From Nitrospira sp. (GTDB lineage Bacteria > Nitrospirota > Nitrospiria > Nitrospirales > Nitrospiraceae), in assembly GCA_015903945.1 (NCBI GenBank), contig JABMDL010000002.1, positions 1 to 64,000 of the forward strand: 64,000 nt of DNA, in the 5' to 3' direction. The position numbers and the translations under genes are program-made. The notes beneath the pieces are model-generated. The model was not told the origin of the DNA. It worked only from the letters and a program-made list of their open reading frames with translations, and did no database searches. Of this stretch, positions 40,322 through 49,983 are shown in pieces. Each line of letters opens with the position of its first letter. Position 1 is the first letter of the stretch.

Positions 40322-42094
40322 ATGAACATTGGGAAGCGGACCGCGGTTATTGTAGCCACGATACTTGTCCTGGCCGCGTGCAGTTTCTTAGGGTTGGAAG
40401 GCTGCGGTGGGGGGGACGACGGCAGAACTTGCTCGCCACCGCCACATTTTACATCGGCCCCAGGCACGACTGCGGTAGTGGGCCAGCAATATTTCTACGA
40501 GGTGCACGCGTTTCACCTTTGCGACTCTTTCCTCCCCTTTCCTTGTAGCGACTGGCACGCCATTCAGCTCCCGCCGGGAGCCCGGGTGGATGGCCGATTC
40601 ATTCTGTGGACCCCGACTCCTAGCCAAGCCAATAGGAACTTTCGATTCAAAATTGAAACGGAGCGAGATTGGTGCGGTAAAACTGCGATTCAGGAATGGA
40701 CGGTACACGTCCGTCCGGTGGCCGCTTTTTCCACTAGCGCAGTAGGGGGTTTATCTGGGACTGCTGTAGCATCCACTGACTCAGGAGCCTCCTCAACCGG
40801 TACACCTCCTGATACCAATGCGCCCAGCGTTCCAACTGAATTGAGCGCAAGGCGCATTTCAGCCAGTGAAGTCGATTTGGCGTGGAACGGTTCGTCCGAT
40901 AATGTCGCCGTCGCCGGATACAAGCTCTATCGTGACGGCATGTACGTCAAATCAGTCACCGGCTCAGGTTTATGGACAGGGGACGCCGGACTGGATTTCA
41001 ATACTCAATACTCCTACAGCATTTCAGCGTACGACTTTGCCGGAAACGAGTCTGCGCAGTCCGCTTCAATCGGCATACGCACTCTTGAGTTCTTGCCGGG
41101 AAACGTTGTGCATTGGGGCCTGTCATATAAAGGCAGTCCGGGTATTGACTGGGCCAGAGCCATACCCGATGTGGAAATGGATTGTCGGGTCTCGTGTAAG
41201 AGCTTAGGCAGTGGCAGCGCGATATCGCAGGGAGGAGGCCAGAGTCTGGCGGTGCAGTTAGATGGCTCCGTTTTGCGTTGGTGGTACGGCAGCAGCCCCG
41301 ATTTCCTGTTGAGGAATGTGACCGCCGTCGGTGCCGGAGATGCTCATGGGCTTGCTATTCAATCCGATGGTACCGTCTGGGGTTGGGGCAGCAACTGGGA
41401 CGGTCAACTAGGGGATGGCACGACGAACGATACCAGAACGCCTATACAGATGTTGAATGTGAGCCAGGCTGCCGCCGTTGCCGGAGGCTTTAGTCATTCA
41501 CTCATTCTGAAGTCAGATGGAGCCGTATGGGCAACAGGTGGCAACTCGCTCGGCCAACTGGGGGATGGCACCACAAATGGGCATACCACAGTAATCCAAG
41601 TGCCGACGTTAAGCAGTATCATCGCCATCGCTGCCTCAGCGGATCAGTCTCTGGCGCTGAAATCTGATGGTACCGTCTGGGCCTGGGGTGGTACTGACTC
41701 GAGCTCATATCATTCGACCCCAACCCTCGTCGCAGGTATTTCCAATGTGATCGCGATTTCACAAGGAAGGGGGTTTGCCCTTGCGGCAAAGGCAGATGGT
41801 ACCGTGTGGGCATGGGGAAGTAATAGTGATGGGCAACTTGGTGATGGGACGAATACGGACCAGACAGTGCCTGTTCAGGTCATGGGCCTGACCAATGTGA
41901 TGACGGTTGCTGCGGGATACGACCATGCGTTGGCATTAAGGACAGATGGTACCGTGTGGGCATGGGGAAGTAATAGTGACGGGCAGCTTGGCGATGGAAC
42001 CACGATCAGCAAAAACGTACCCGTGCAAGTTCTGAGGCTTGCCCAGGTAAAAGCCATCGCTGCAGGCTGGCGTCAGTCGTTGGCGTTAAGATGA
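40322..42094 (+). CDS. Lipoprotein with FN3 domain and RCC1 beta-propeller
   Basis: 590 residues. The lipoprotein signal is AVIVATILVLAAC (Cys20). Residues about 38-130 look like an Ig/putative-binding domain (FTSAPGTTAVVGQQYFYEVH, FRFKIETERDWCGKTAIQEW). About 167-257 is a fibronectin type III domain (VPTELSARRISASEVDLAWN, GYKLYRDGMYV, YSYSISAYDFAGNESA). From about 300 to the end are RCC1 repeats of about 50 residues (SDGTVWAWGSNSDGQLGDGT). Two neighbouring repeats are nearly identical in DNA. It is probably a surface-anchored beta-propeller; the ligand is unknown. GAGAG precedes the ATG. Confidence 0.85.
   Translation: MNIGKRTAVIVATILVLAACSFLGLEGCGGGDDGRTCSPPPHFTSAPGTTAVVGQQYFYEVHAFHLCDSFLPFPCSDWHAIQLPPGARVDGRFILWTPTPSQANRNFRFKIETERDWCGKTAIQEWTVHVRPVAAFSTSAVGGLSGTAVASTDSGASSTGTPPDTNAPSVPTELSARRISASEVDLAWNGSSDNVAVAGYKLYRDGMYVKSVTGSGLWTGDAGLDFNTQYSYSISAYDFAGNESAQSASIGIRTLEFLPGNVVHWGLSYKGSPGIDWARAIPDVEMDCRVSCKSLGSGSAISQGGGQSLAVQLDGSVLRWWYGSSPDFLLRNVTAVGAGDAHGLAIQSDGTVWGWGSNWDGQLGDGTTNDTRTPIQMLNVSQAAAVAGGFSHSLILKSDGAVWATGGNSLGQLGDGTTNGHTTVIQVPTLSSIIAIAASADQSLALKSDGTVWAWGGTDSSSYHSTPTLVAGISNVIAISQGRGFALAAKADGTVWAWGSNSDGQLGDGTNTDQTVPVQVMGLTNVMTVAAGYDHALALRTDGTVWAWGSNSDGQLGDGTTISKNVPVQVLRLAQVKAIAAGWRQSLALR
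41793..41979 (+). repeat. Tandem DNA repeat inside the RCC1 gene
   Basis: The 37 bases at 41793-41829 recur exactly at 41943-41979, a 150-base (50-codon) period. Less exact copies of the same GATGGTACCGT start occur at 41366 and 41666, with a further variant at 41516. It looks like in-frame expansion of propeller blades. Confidence 0.75.
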
Positions 42095-43192
42095 CCCCGG
42101 CTGCTGGTGTTTCCCTGGCTGATGCAAGAGGGGCGGCAGAGAAAACATGGCATGTAGGCGGGAGGTTTGCTTATGATGAATCCACCAAAGCGTATAGGCA
42201 GAGTGCGCGGTCCAACTTGTTGAACGATGGGGGAATCATTTGAACTCTTCAATACATCCGTTGTCTGTATTCTGGACTACGATACTCTCGAAGTCCTGCA
42301 CAACAGCAAAGATAAAGGCATCCAGCTCAACGGCAGCGACTGCTCAGAGCAAGGTCAAGCTATGGCAACAACGCAAAGTAGAAGTGAGGCCCCAAGCATA
42401 GGGATAGTCTTGCCGAGTGCTCTCCTCGTGACCTGCCCTGGGTGCGTGGTGTGGTACAAGGATTTTCTGCGATTCGCAGAGACATCTGGGCAACTGGGCG
42501 CGACCGCCCAGCCATGGTGCTCAAACGGCAATCCCAAACTCGATAAACACGGCTGAAAGAGAACGGACGAGACGCGAAAAAGCGGCTGGTAAGCTGTTTC
42601 ACACCCGGTGCCGCGAAGGGAGTAGAGGCGGGGTGGACGATAACGTCCTTTAACAGGAGGGCATATTTCCAGTAAGCAGCGTCAGAGGTGACTGGCTAGT
42701 TGTCGGGGTTCCCCTATTTCGCGCCCATGCCTTTCATCGTTCTCCCTTTCGTCGCTTGGATCGAGGAAGGATCTTCGCTAATGGTGAACCGGCTTACTCC
42801 TCGGCATTCTCCGCAGCAGTGCTGTGGCAAAACACTGCAGTGCGACCACACGTTGAGGATTTTCTCCTCATCCTGACGGGATGACCAGATTTCATCCGTG
42901 CACGCAACTCCGCTCTAACTCATGGCGTTTGCTACCACTTCTCACAACGGTGCTTGTTCCGTGTCTTTAGGCATAGGCGGTGCTTAATACACGGTTACTA
43001 AAGGCATAGCCGGAGAGTTACGCAGAAAGGCGAAAACGTGAGGGCTGTCCACAGGATTAGACGCGGTTGCGCCGATGGCGACCTAAAGGCCGATCGTTTG
43101 TCTGGCCGCTGCTTGAGATGATGTCATCGCGCAATTCAAATACATCACGCAGTCGGGAGATTTCTGTTTCCTGTCCCGCCATGAGGGCTGTT
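42095..43192. other. Gene-poor stretch between the propeller lipoprotein genes
   Basis: About 1.1 kb with no convincing gene. A 109-codon open frame (42227-42556) has a mixed, Cys-containing sequence without signal, repeat or motif, and no ribosome-binding site. The GC content is lower than in the flanking core regions. I see no transposase remnant. Confidence 0.5.
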
Positions 43193-44974
43193 ATGCGCAC
43201 ATGCCTCCTGCCCGCCTATGGTCTCGCCGCAGCGGTGATACTGGTGCTTACGCTGGCGGCCTGCAACGGAGGCGGCGATAGTGGTGGCCCTGGACCAAGC
43301 CTTCCCTATGCCAAGGTATACATCAACGATCCCGAAAGTCTGACTGTCAGGAGAGACAGTATCCATCTTACCGGAAGTGTGCCCTGTGATACCTGTCCAC
43401 AGGGTGAATGGGGGGAACATGTATGTCCAGCAGTAAAGCCTGCTCCCCCTCCCTCCATTACTAATGTGACGTGGAAGAATCGGGCCAATGGGTTCAGCGG
43501 GAGCGCCAATCATTATATTGCTGCAATACCGATTTGGGTCCTTCACCTATGCTACTTAGATTACCAGCATGTGTGGGACGCCACCGTGCCATTAATGATT
43601 GGCGAGAATCTTATCAAGGTCACGGCCAGCGGGGCCGGGTGGGATCCCGGCACGGAGTCCATCACGATCACACGGGTACCAGGAATTGTTGGGAATCTGA
43701 AGGCGGCTTCCGGGAAGCAGCAAGTCACACTCAGTTGGGATCCTGTCCCTGATGCGGCCTCCTACAATATCTACTGGTCTACCTCCCGCGATGTCAGCAA
43801 AGCAACGGGGACCATGATCGCTGGCGTGAATAGTCCCTACACACAGACTGGCTTGGCAGACGGCGATACCTACTACTACATCGTCACAGCGGTGGTCTTC
43901 GGTGTGGAAGGTGAATCGTCAAGCGTCGTCGCGGCAACCCCTGGCTGGGTGGCAGAATCCGTTGCGGAACTGCCATTGATGGATCAGATTCTGGACTCAT
44001 CGATTGCAACAGATTCTGCGAGCAAGGCCCACCTTCACTACTTATCTCTCGACCAGACTGGGACCACGGATATCATCCGCAGCTATTACGTGATGAACGT
44101 GACAGGAGCCTGGACTCCTCTACTGGTCCGTCAGGACTCGGGATCGTATTCTGGTTATTATCCGCCCTCCGCCGACATCGCCTTGGACTCACAGAACACC
44201 GTACATGTGAGCGTTCTGGATTTTAACTCTCTGTATCATGCCATCTATGCGTCTGGAACCTGGAAACCCGACAGCCTAGGTACTGCAACGTGCGGCGGTT
44301 CACTTGCGGTGGATTCTGCCGGCAAGGCGCACATCGGCTACATCGGCGGTAGCAGCCAGGACGAGCTCCGATATGCCACAAACACCTCCGGCTCCTGGAC
44401 TTCAAGCGTGGCTGGCGGAGCAGCGAGAGGGTGCCCTGGCGGATCGACGTCCCTTGGTGTGGATGCAGCCGGCGCTGCTCATATTGCCTACCGTGGCATT
44501 GATAACAGCCTCAAGTATGCAACCAACCAGGGAGGGGGATGGACGGTTTCCGTTGTCGACCAAGGGTGTTGTGTCGTCCGCGTATCTCTGGCGGTGGACC
44601 CAAGCGGAGGGGTGCACATCGTGTATGCAAACTACACCACTGGCCAACTCAAGTACGCACAGAACGTATCGGGAACTTGGACCATTGAAACCATCGATAG
44701 TGAAGACACCTACTATAACTCGCTCAGCGTCCCATCGCTCGGCCTTGATGCAGCTGGCAAGGCGCATGTGAGTTATTACTCCTGTCATGTGAGTAATTCC
44801 TCCTGTGATTACGGTGAACTCCGTTATGCCAGCAATTCTTCTGGAACCTGGCATCTCGCCGCTATTGAGTCTGTTGTCCCGGTGTACGACACAGATATCG
44901 CCCTCGATTCTCAAGGGAAAGCGCATATCAGCTACACCACGAATAAAGGCCTCCGATACGCAACCAACAAGTAG
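43193..44974 (+). CDS. Lipoprotein with FN3 domain and seven-fold propeller-like repeats
   Basis: 593 residues from ATG 43193, which has GAGGG upstream; longer starts exist. The signal YGLAAAVILVLTLAAC ends in a lipobox. An Ig-like part with several Cys (CDTCPQGEWGEHVC) is followed by an FN3 domain (GNLKAASGKQQVTLSWDPVP, SYNIYWSTS, GDTYYYIVTAVVFGVEGESS). The rest is about seven units built on D..GKAH(I/V)SY...LRYATN.SGTW, for example GKAHIGYIGGSSQDELRYAT and GAAHIAYRGIDNSLKYATNQ. This suggests a seven-bladed propeller. Same architecture as the RCC1 lipoprotein 1.1 kb upstream, with a different propeller. Confidence 0.83.
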   Translation: MRTCLLPAYGLAAAVILVLTLAACNGGGDSGGPGPSLPYAKVYINDPESLTVRRDSIHLTGSVPCDTCPQGEWGEHVCPAVKPAPPPSITNVTWKNRANGFSGSANHYIAAIPIWVLHLCYLDYQHVWDATVPLMIGENLIKVTASGAGWDPGTESITITRVPGIVGNLKAASGKQQVTLSWDPVPDAASYNIYWSTSRDVSKATGTMIAGVNSPYTQTGLADGDTYYYIVTAVVFGVEGESSSVVAATPGWVAESVAELPLMDQILDSSIATDSASKAHLHYLSLDQTGTTDIIRSYYVMNVTGAWTPLLVRQDSGSYSGYYPPSADIALDSQNTVHVSVLDFNSLYHAIYASGTWKPDSLGTATCGGSLAVDSAGKAHIGYIGGSSQDELRYATNTSGSWTSSVAGGAARGCPGGSTSLGVDAAGAAHIAYRGIDNSLKYATNQGGGWTVSVVDQGCCVVRVSLAVDPSGGVHIVYANYTTGQLKYAQNVSGTWTIETIDSEDTYYNSLSVPSLGLDAAGKAHVSYYSCHVSNSSCDYGELRYASNSSGTWHLAAIESVVPVYDTDIALDSQGKAHISYTTNKGLRYATNK

Positions 44975-45020
44975 CGGAGTCTCTCACGAACGATTCTCTG
45001 GTGTGGAACAAGAGGACACA

Positions 45021-45139
45021 ATGAAACGCGTGCCTCAGTTTCACCAATTCATCAAGGTCGACATCTGTCCCGCCAATGAGGGAGAATTGCCTGAGAGTGA
45101 TTGGCCTGCGTGGCAGGCCGATATGCAGTGCTGCGGGTG
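45021..45139 (+). pseudogene. Possible short gene remnant, uncertain
   Basis: ATG 45021 has a good AAGAGGACACA in front, and the first 40 residues (MKRVPQFHQFIKVDICPANE, GELPESDWPAWQADMQCCGC) look protein-like. The frame then runs on to 45314 but overlaps the Hpt gene on the other strand and loses that character. It may be the start of a gene truncated by rearrangement, or chance. I do not recognise it. Confidence 0.25.
45103..45119. terminator. Hairpin between convergent genes
   Basis: GGCCTGC-GTG-GCAGGCC is a perfect 7-base stem in the gap between the propeller lipoprotein gene and the Hpt gene. There is no T-run. Confidence 0.35.
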
Positions 45140-45463
45140 CTATCGGTATTCAACCTGGAGGCGGGCGAGGAAATTCTCCAGTTGGGCGATGTGCTGTTCG
45201 GTTGCGGCATGGTCTTGCTGGATGGCTGCCAACTCCATGGCGCCGCCGATCTCGCTGATTAGATCGAAGCCATACCCCCCTCCGTCGCCTTTCATTCGAT
45301 GTCCCAGCGTCTGAATCGTCGCAAAGTCCGCGCTGGTCAACGCGTGACGAAGGGTGTGGAGGTCTTTTCTCCGGTTGGCCAAAAAGATGGGGACGATGTC
45401 TTCGAAGTCGCGGTCGATGCGTACGGTCACTTGCTCGGTTGATTCTGGGTGTGGTGTGTGCAT
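45140..45463 (-). CDS. Hpt-domain phosphotransfer protein
   Basis: 107 residues, a single histidine phosphotransfer domain. The phospho-His is in FATIQTLGHRMKGDGGGYGF, with the usual helix before (FLANRRKDLHTLRHALTS) and after (EIGGAMELAAIQQDHAATEQ). Such proteins shuttle phosphate between the receiver of a hybrid kinase and a response regulator. It starts 2 bases after the stop of the hybrid kinase gene. Cytosolic. Confidence 0.9.
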   Translation of the reverse strand: MHTPHPESTEQVTVRIDRDFEDIVPIFLANRRKDLHTLRHALTSADFATIQTLGHRMKGDGGGYGFDLISEIGGAMELAAIQQDHAATEQHIAQLENFLARLQVEYR

Positions 45464-45465
45464 GG

Positions 45466-48162
45466 TCAGGCCGCCTGTTTGGCATGTCCCCGAAGGATTT
45501 CCAACAGCGTGGCCTTCTTCACGGGCTTGGTGATGTGGGTGGTGCAGCCGGCCTGAAACATTTTGGCGGCTTCTTCTTTGAGCGCAAACGCCGTCAGCGC
45601 AATGATCGGGACGGGTGGAAGATCATGTTCGCGTTCCCACTGGCGGATCGCTCTTGTTGCGCTGTATCCATCCATGACGGGCATCTGCATATCCATCAGA
45701 ATGATGTCGTACTGGCTGTGCTTGAACTGCTCCAATCCGGCCGCACCATTGTCAGTGATGTCCAGTCGATGGTTGGTCTGTTGGAGATAGGCGCGCACCA
45801 AGAGTTGGTTGTCCGGAGAGTCTTCGACGAGCAAAATGCGCAGCCCATGATCGGTTGTGGATGGCGTCGGCTCCGCCACTGTGGTTGGATTCGCTGGCGG
45901 GCTCTTGTTCCCTTTGGCGCGGTGTAAGGCGATGCCGATCGTCTCGATCAAGTCGGATCTGCGAATGGGTTTGACCAAGTAGCCGCCTAATTTCAAGTCG
46001 TAGGTGTGGGCAATGTCGTCGGCCCAGTGATGTGATGTGAGCATGATCGTGACTGGTCGTGGTAGGTCGGATGAGCCATTCAGCTGCTCGATCACCTGGA
46101 ACCCGCTCATGTTGGGCATCTGGGCATCGAGGAGCAGAAGCTCATAGGGAGTCCTTTTCTGGGCCGCGCGAGACAGTTCGTCGAGTGCGGCATTTCCATC
46201 GACCGCTTCGGTCACCGAGGCACCACAGGCAGCGAGGGTTTCTCGGAGAATCAAGCGATTGACGGGATGATCATCCACAATGAGTGTGCGTATGCCGGTC
46301 AGGTTGATACGGGAGTCCGGCATGTGAGTGCCGGAGGGCGGCTGGACCTCCAGTGCCAGGGAACAGTAAAAGGTGCTTCCTTTGCCCACCGTGCTTTCCA
46401 CCCAGATTGTCCCATTCATGCGCTCCGCAAGCTGCTTGGAGATCGGCAGGCCGAGGCCCGTTCCTCCATACTGGCGTGTGGTGGAACGATGGGCTTGAAC
46501 GAAGCGGTCAAAGATGGTGCCCAGCTGATCGGCGGGAATGCCGATGCCGGTGTCGCTGACGGAGAGTCGGATCCTGCCGGGAGTGCGCGCTGCTTCGTCA
46601 TTGGTGACGAGAACGACGACAGATCCTTCCTCCGTGAATTTCAAGGCATTGCCGATGAGATTGATGAAAATCTGTGTCAGCCGTGTTGGGTCGCCGATGA
46701 GCAATGTGGGGACGTCCGGCGCGATGTGGCACACGAGTTCCAGGCCTTTTTCATCGGCCCTCATCGCCAACATCTGCAGAACTTTGTCGATGACTTCGCT
46801 TAGATCGAAATCGATGGCTTCTAAGTCGAGGCGACCCGATTCGATTTTAGAGAGATCGAGAATGTCGTTGACCAAACTGAGCAAGGTGTTGCCAGCACGC
46901 CGGAAGATCCGTAGGTACTTTCGTTGTTCGGCCGTGAGGGTCGTTTCCCATAGGAGATCGGCCATCCCGATGATGGCGTTCATCGGCGTCCGGATCTCAT
47001 GGCTCATGCTCGTCAGGAATTCGCTTTTGGCCCGGTTTGCGACTTCGGCTGCGTTTTTCGCGAGACGAAGCTCCTGTTCCGTTTCGTTTCTCCGACGGGC
47101 TCCCATGGCCAAGGTCACGAAGGTGGTCAATGAACTGGCAAAGCGGATTTCTTCGGAAGACCAGGTACGCGGTCCTCCCACATGTTCGTGGCAGAGCACC
47201 CCGACGACTTTCCCGTCGAGCCGAATTGGCACATCCAACATCGCTCCGATCCCATGCGGTCGCAGGTATGATGCGGCAAATTCCCGGGTCCGGAGATCTC
47301 GGTGGGCATCGTGGACCGCGAGAGCATACTCCTCGTGAAGCAATGTCCGGAAATAATCGGGGTAGGTATGGGCTCGTAAGACCGTCCCGGATGTGTGGTG
47401 AGTCAATGTGTGCTCATACAAATTCAGCAATCGTAAGCTTGCCCCGTTGTCTTCTAGTGTCCACACGCTCGTTCGTTCCACTTCCAACACACGACTCCCG
47501 ATTTCGGTCAACACTTGGAGGGCTTGATCGAGATTGCCGGCATAGACCGCCTCATTTCTGGCCAGTTCGCAAAGCGCGGACTGCTGCAGTTCAAGGAGCG
47601 CCGCGCGCCGGTGCTCTTCATGTTTGATCCGTTTTTGCTCTGTAATGTCTTCTGAAATACCGAGGATATATTGGGGGGCGCCGGTTTTGTCGAAAATGGG
47701 CACCTTCTTGGTATGAAGAAAGCGTTGCCCTTGGTGATTCGTTTCGATGGACTCCTCCGGAATATCGACGACGTCGTGTTGCTGAAGCACCTCACGATCC
47801 TTTTGGGAAAAGAAGTCGGCTTCATGTTTTGGGAAGAAATCGTAATCGTTCTTGCCCAATAGCTCCGCTTCGGTGTGTCCTACCAGGTGCTCCCCCGCAC
47901 GATTGAACCGCACGAACTTGAGGGTCCGTGCATCTTTCACGAAAATCATATGCGGAAGATTGTCGATGATAGATGTCAGAAGATCCGAGGCTTCGGACGT
48001 TTCCTTGGTCGGCGCTTGTGTATTCCGGGACTGTGGCAATGAAGCCTTCTGTTGCCCGGTCGTGGGCGGCTTACGATTGCCCTGAACACGTGTGCGATGG
48101 GGGGGGCGGGGTGGGGTGGAAGTCGATCGTTTGCGACGAGTGGGACGTGGGTGGCGTGGCAT
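45466..48162 (-). CDS. Hybrid sensor histidine kinase, PAS-GAF-HisKA-HATPase-REC-REC
   Basis: 898 residues without membrane segments. A basic, Pro/Thr-rich N-terminus of about 60 residues precedes a PAS domain (SIIDNLPHMIFVKDARTLKF...YILGISEDITEQKR) and a GAF domain (SRVLEVERTSVWTLEDNGAS, VVGVLCHEHVGGPRTWSSEE). HisKA has FLTSMSHEIRTPMNAIIGMA. HATPase has INLIGNALKFTEEG, DTGIGI and GGTGLGLPI. Two receiver domains follow: LIVDDHPVNRLIL with DAQMPNMSGF, and LLVEDSPDNQLL with MDMQMPVMDGYS. It is probably a cytosolic sensor of a small ligand or redox state. It passes phosphate through the Hpt protein encoded next to it. Confidence 0.94.
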   Translation of the reverse strand: MPRHPRPTRRKRSTSTPPRPPHRTRVQGNRKPPTTGQQKASLPQSRNTQAPTKETSEASDLLTSIIDNLPHMIFVKDARTLKFVRFNRAGEHLVGHTEAELLGKNDYDFFPKHEADFFSQKDREVLQQHDVVDIPEESIETNHQGQRFLHTKKVPIFDKTGAPQYILGISEDITEQKRIKHEEHRRAALLELQQSALCELARNEAVYAGNLDQALQVLTEIGSRVLEVERTSVWTLEDNGASLRLLNLYEHTLTHHTSGTVLRAHTYPDYFRTLLHEEYALAVHDAHRDLRTREFAASYLRPHGIGAMLDVPIRLDGKVVGVLCHEHVGGPRTWSSEEIRFASSLTTFVTLAMGARRRNETEQELRLAKNAAEVANRAKSEFLTSMSHEIRTPMNAIIGMADLLWETTLTAEQRKYLRIFRRAGNTLLSLVNDILDLSKIESGRLDLEAIDFDLSEVIDKVLQMLAMRADEKGLELVCHIAPDVPTLLIGDPTRLTQIFINLIGNALKFTEEGSVVVLVTNDEAARTPGRIRLSVSDTGIGIPADQLGTIFDRFVQAHRSTTRQYGGTGLGLPISKQLAERMNGTIWVESTVGKGSTFYCSLALEVQPPSGTHMPDSRINLTGIRTLIVDDHPVNRLILRETLAACGASVTEAVDGNAALDELSRAAQKRTPYELLLLDAQMPNMSGFQVIEQLNGSSDLPRPVTIMLTSHHWADDIAHTYDLKLGGYLVKPIRRSDLIETIGIALHRAKGNKSPPANPTTVAEPTPSTTDHGLRILLVEDSPDNQLLVRAYLQQTNHRLDITDNGAAGLEQFKHSQYDIILMDMQMPVMDGYSATRAIRQWEREHDLPPVPIIALTAFALKEEAAKMFQAGCTTHITKPVKKATLLEILRGHAKQAA

Positions 48163-48207
48163 GGCTGTGTGAGTGGTACAGTTGGACAGTCTCCTGGGGA
48201 GAGGCAG

Positions 48208-49212
48208 CTAATCGTCGTGTGAATCCGGGACCAAGGACAGGGTTCCGGCTGGTTTGGTCCGATTCCGTCCTTCCTGTTTCGCTTGGTACAAGGCTTGATC
48301 CGCCGCTTTGATAAGATCGGTAGGCGAGGCGTGCCTCTGAGGGATCATGCAGGCATACCCGACGCTGATCGTGACGAGTTCCCCCTCCGAATGAATGATA
48401 CCGAGGGACTCAACCCGTCGGCGGAGACTCTCTGCAACCTGTGCGGCTCCGTCGATGGCGGTGCCCGGCAGCACGATGACAAACTCATCCCCTCCGTAAC
48501 GGGCGACCAAATCACCGGGACGGTTCACGGCGCTGGAGATAGCTGCGGAGACCTGTTTCAAACAGTCATCGCCGGCCGTATGCCCTTTGGTGTCGTTATA
48601 TGTTTTGAATCGGTCGATATCGAACATGATGAGGGAAAGCGGGGTCGAGTCGCGGGCGGCCCTCCGCCACTCCTGGTCGAGAAAGTCATCGAACTGCCGT
48701 CGGTTGGTAATGCCGGTCAATCCGTCCAAGCAAGAAAGCCGGAGCAACATCTGGTTCGCTTCCTGGAGTTGGCGCATGACCTCCAGTAGTTCCTGTTCGC
48801 GTGCGCGACGCCGATCGATTTCATGAACCAGGCGCAGCACCGAGCGCACTCGGGTCAACAACTCGATCTTGTTGACCGGTTTGGCCACATAGTCCATGGC
48901 GCCTGCGGCGAAGGCCAGCTGGAGATCCACGGGGCCGGTTTTGACGGTGACCATGATGATGGGAGTATCCCGGAAGCGGTCGACGGCCTTGATTTGGCGA
49001 CAGGCCTCGATGCCGCTCGTGTGGGGCATCAGGATATCCATGAGGATGAGGTCTACGCGCGCGCCGGATTGTTTGCCTCCGTCGAGGCCAAGACATTTGA
49101 ATGCGGCGGCTGCGGAATCCACTGCGATGATGTCTTCATAGCCTGCGGTGGAAAGAATTGATTGGAGCAGCAGGCGGTCATCTGCGGAGTCGTCAACGAT
49201 CAGAATACTCAT
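48208..49212 (-). CDS. REC-GGDEF response regulator (diguanylate cyclase)
   Basis: 334 residues from ATG 49212 ([16 protein letters not shown]); the open frame to 49377 is not supported. The receiver has the phospho-acceptor in [13 protein letters not shown] and [15 protein letters not shown] helical linker ([20 protein letters not shown]) leads to the GGDEF domain: [20 protein letters not shown], the active site [14 protein letters not shown] and the inhibitory I-site RPGD five residues upstream. It should make cyclic di-GMP when phosphorylated, with product feedback. It is 45 bases upstream of the hybrid kinase gene. Confidence 0.94.
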   Translation of the reverse strand: MSILIVDDSADDRLLLQSILSTAGYEDIIAVDSAAAAFKCLGLDGGKQSGARVDLILMDILMPHTSGIEACRQIKAVDRFRDTPIIMVTVKTGPVDLQLAFAAGAMDYVAKPVNKIELLTRVRSVLRLVHEIDRRRAREQELLEVMRQLQEANQMLLRLSCLDGLTGITNRRQFDDFLDQEWRRAARDSTPLSLIMFDIDRFKTYNDTKGHTAGDDCLKQVSAAISSAVNRPGDLVARYGGDEFVIVLPGTAIDGAAQVAESLRRRVESLGIIHSEGELVTISVGYACMIPQRHASPTDLIKAADQALYQAKQEGRNRTKPAGTLSLVPDSHDD

Positions 49213-49255
49213 AGGGTGTATGCTCACACAGTTGAACTTGGCGGAAGCGTAGCAG

Positions 49256-49894
49256 CTAGTCGCGGTAAACTCCAGGATAAAGCTTTTTGATGCAGGGCTG
49301 ACAGAGGCCGTGACTGAATTCAACCCCGGAATGTTCCGATAAGTAGTCTTCCAATTGTTGCCAGAAGCCGCCGTCATTGCGGATCTTTTTGCACGATGCG
49401 CAAATAGGAATTAATCCCCGGAGGACCTTGACCTCTTTGAGGGCCTGTTGCAGTTCGTCGTTGCTTCGTTGGAGGTCCGCCTCTCGTGCTTTGCGGTGGT
49501 CCATCTCGCGCTTCAGGGTTAATGCCGAGGCTACCCGTGCGAGCAGTTCGACGCTGTTGACAGGTTTGGCGATGTAATCCATGGCTCCAGCGGAAAAGGC
49601 CTCTTGTAAGTTGTCCGCGTCATTCTTGGCTGTGACCATGATAATCGGAATGTCCTTGAGATGGTTGTTCTGCTTGATGTGTCGGCACGCAGCGACACCG
49701 TCCATGTCCGGCATGCACACATCGAGGAGAATCAATTCAATCTGTGGAGAAGGCGATCCGTCAGGGGGAGACAATAACAGAAACGCGGCTTGTGCCGAAT
49801 CTGCCGTTACAATATCGGCATGCCCGGCTTTGATCAGAACGGAACTGAGCAATAGCCGATGGTCTGGAGAGTCGTCAACGATAAGAATAGCCAT
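49256..49894 (-). CDS. Response regulator with C-terminal Cys4 region
   Basis: 212 residues. The receiver domain ([53 protein letters not shown]) is followed by a coiled coil of about 35 residues ([20 protein letters not shown]). The C-terminal segment has two Cys pairs, [19 protein letters not shown] and [13 protein letters not shown], likely to bind zinc. I have seen this C-terminal block attached to many sensor and regulator proteins, but its role is unknown. AGGGG precedes the ATG. It is first in the four-gene phosphorelay run. The receiver is similar to that of the adjacent GGDEF protein. Confidence 0.88.
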   Translation of the reverse strand: MAILIVDDSPDHRLLLSSVLIKAGHADIVTADSAQAAFLLLSPPDGSPSPQIELILLDVCMPDMDGVAACRHIKQNNHLKDIPIIMVTAKNDADNLQEAFSAGAMDYIAKPVNSVELLARVASALTLKREMDHRKAREADLQRSNDELQQALKEVKVLRGLIPICASCKKIRNDGGFWQQLEDYLSEHSGVEFSHGLCQPCIKKLYPGVYRD

Positions 49895-49983
49895 GAGCTG
49901 CCCCTGTTACGTGTGCATCGGTACCCGCCATTGCAAGGTTTGGCCGGCCCGTCTGGGAGAAGTATAGCAGCGATTCGCAAAAA

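Noticed and set aside
42227-42556. A 109-codon open frame in the gap between the two propeller lipoprotein genes
   Set aside because: No ribosome-binding site, no signal or motif, and irregular composition. Left unannotated.
39820-45000. tRNA-Ala as integration site of a genomic island
   Set aside because: No direct repeat of the tRNA 3' end and no integrase gene were seen in the window, so the island idea rests only on composition and content.
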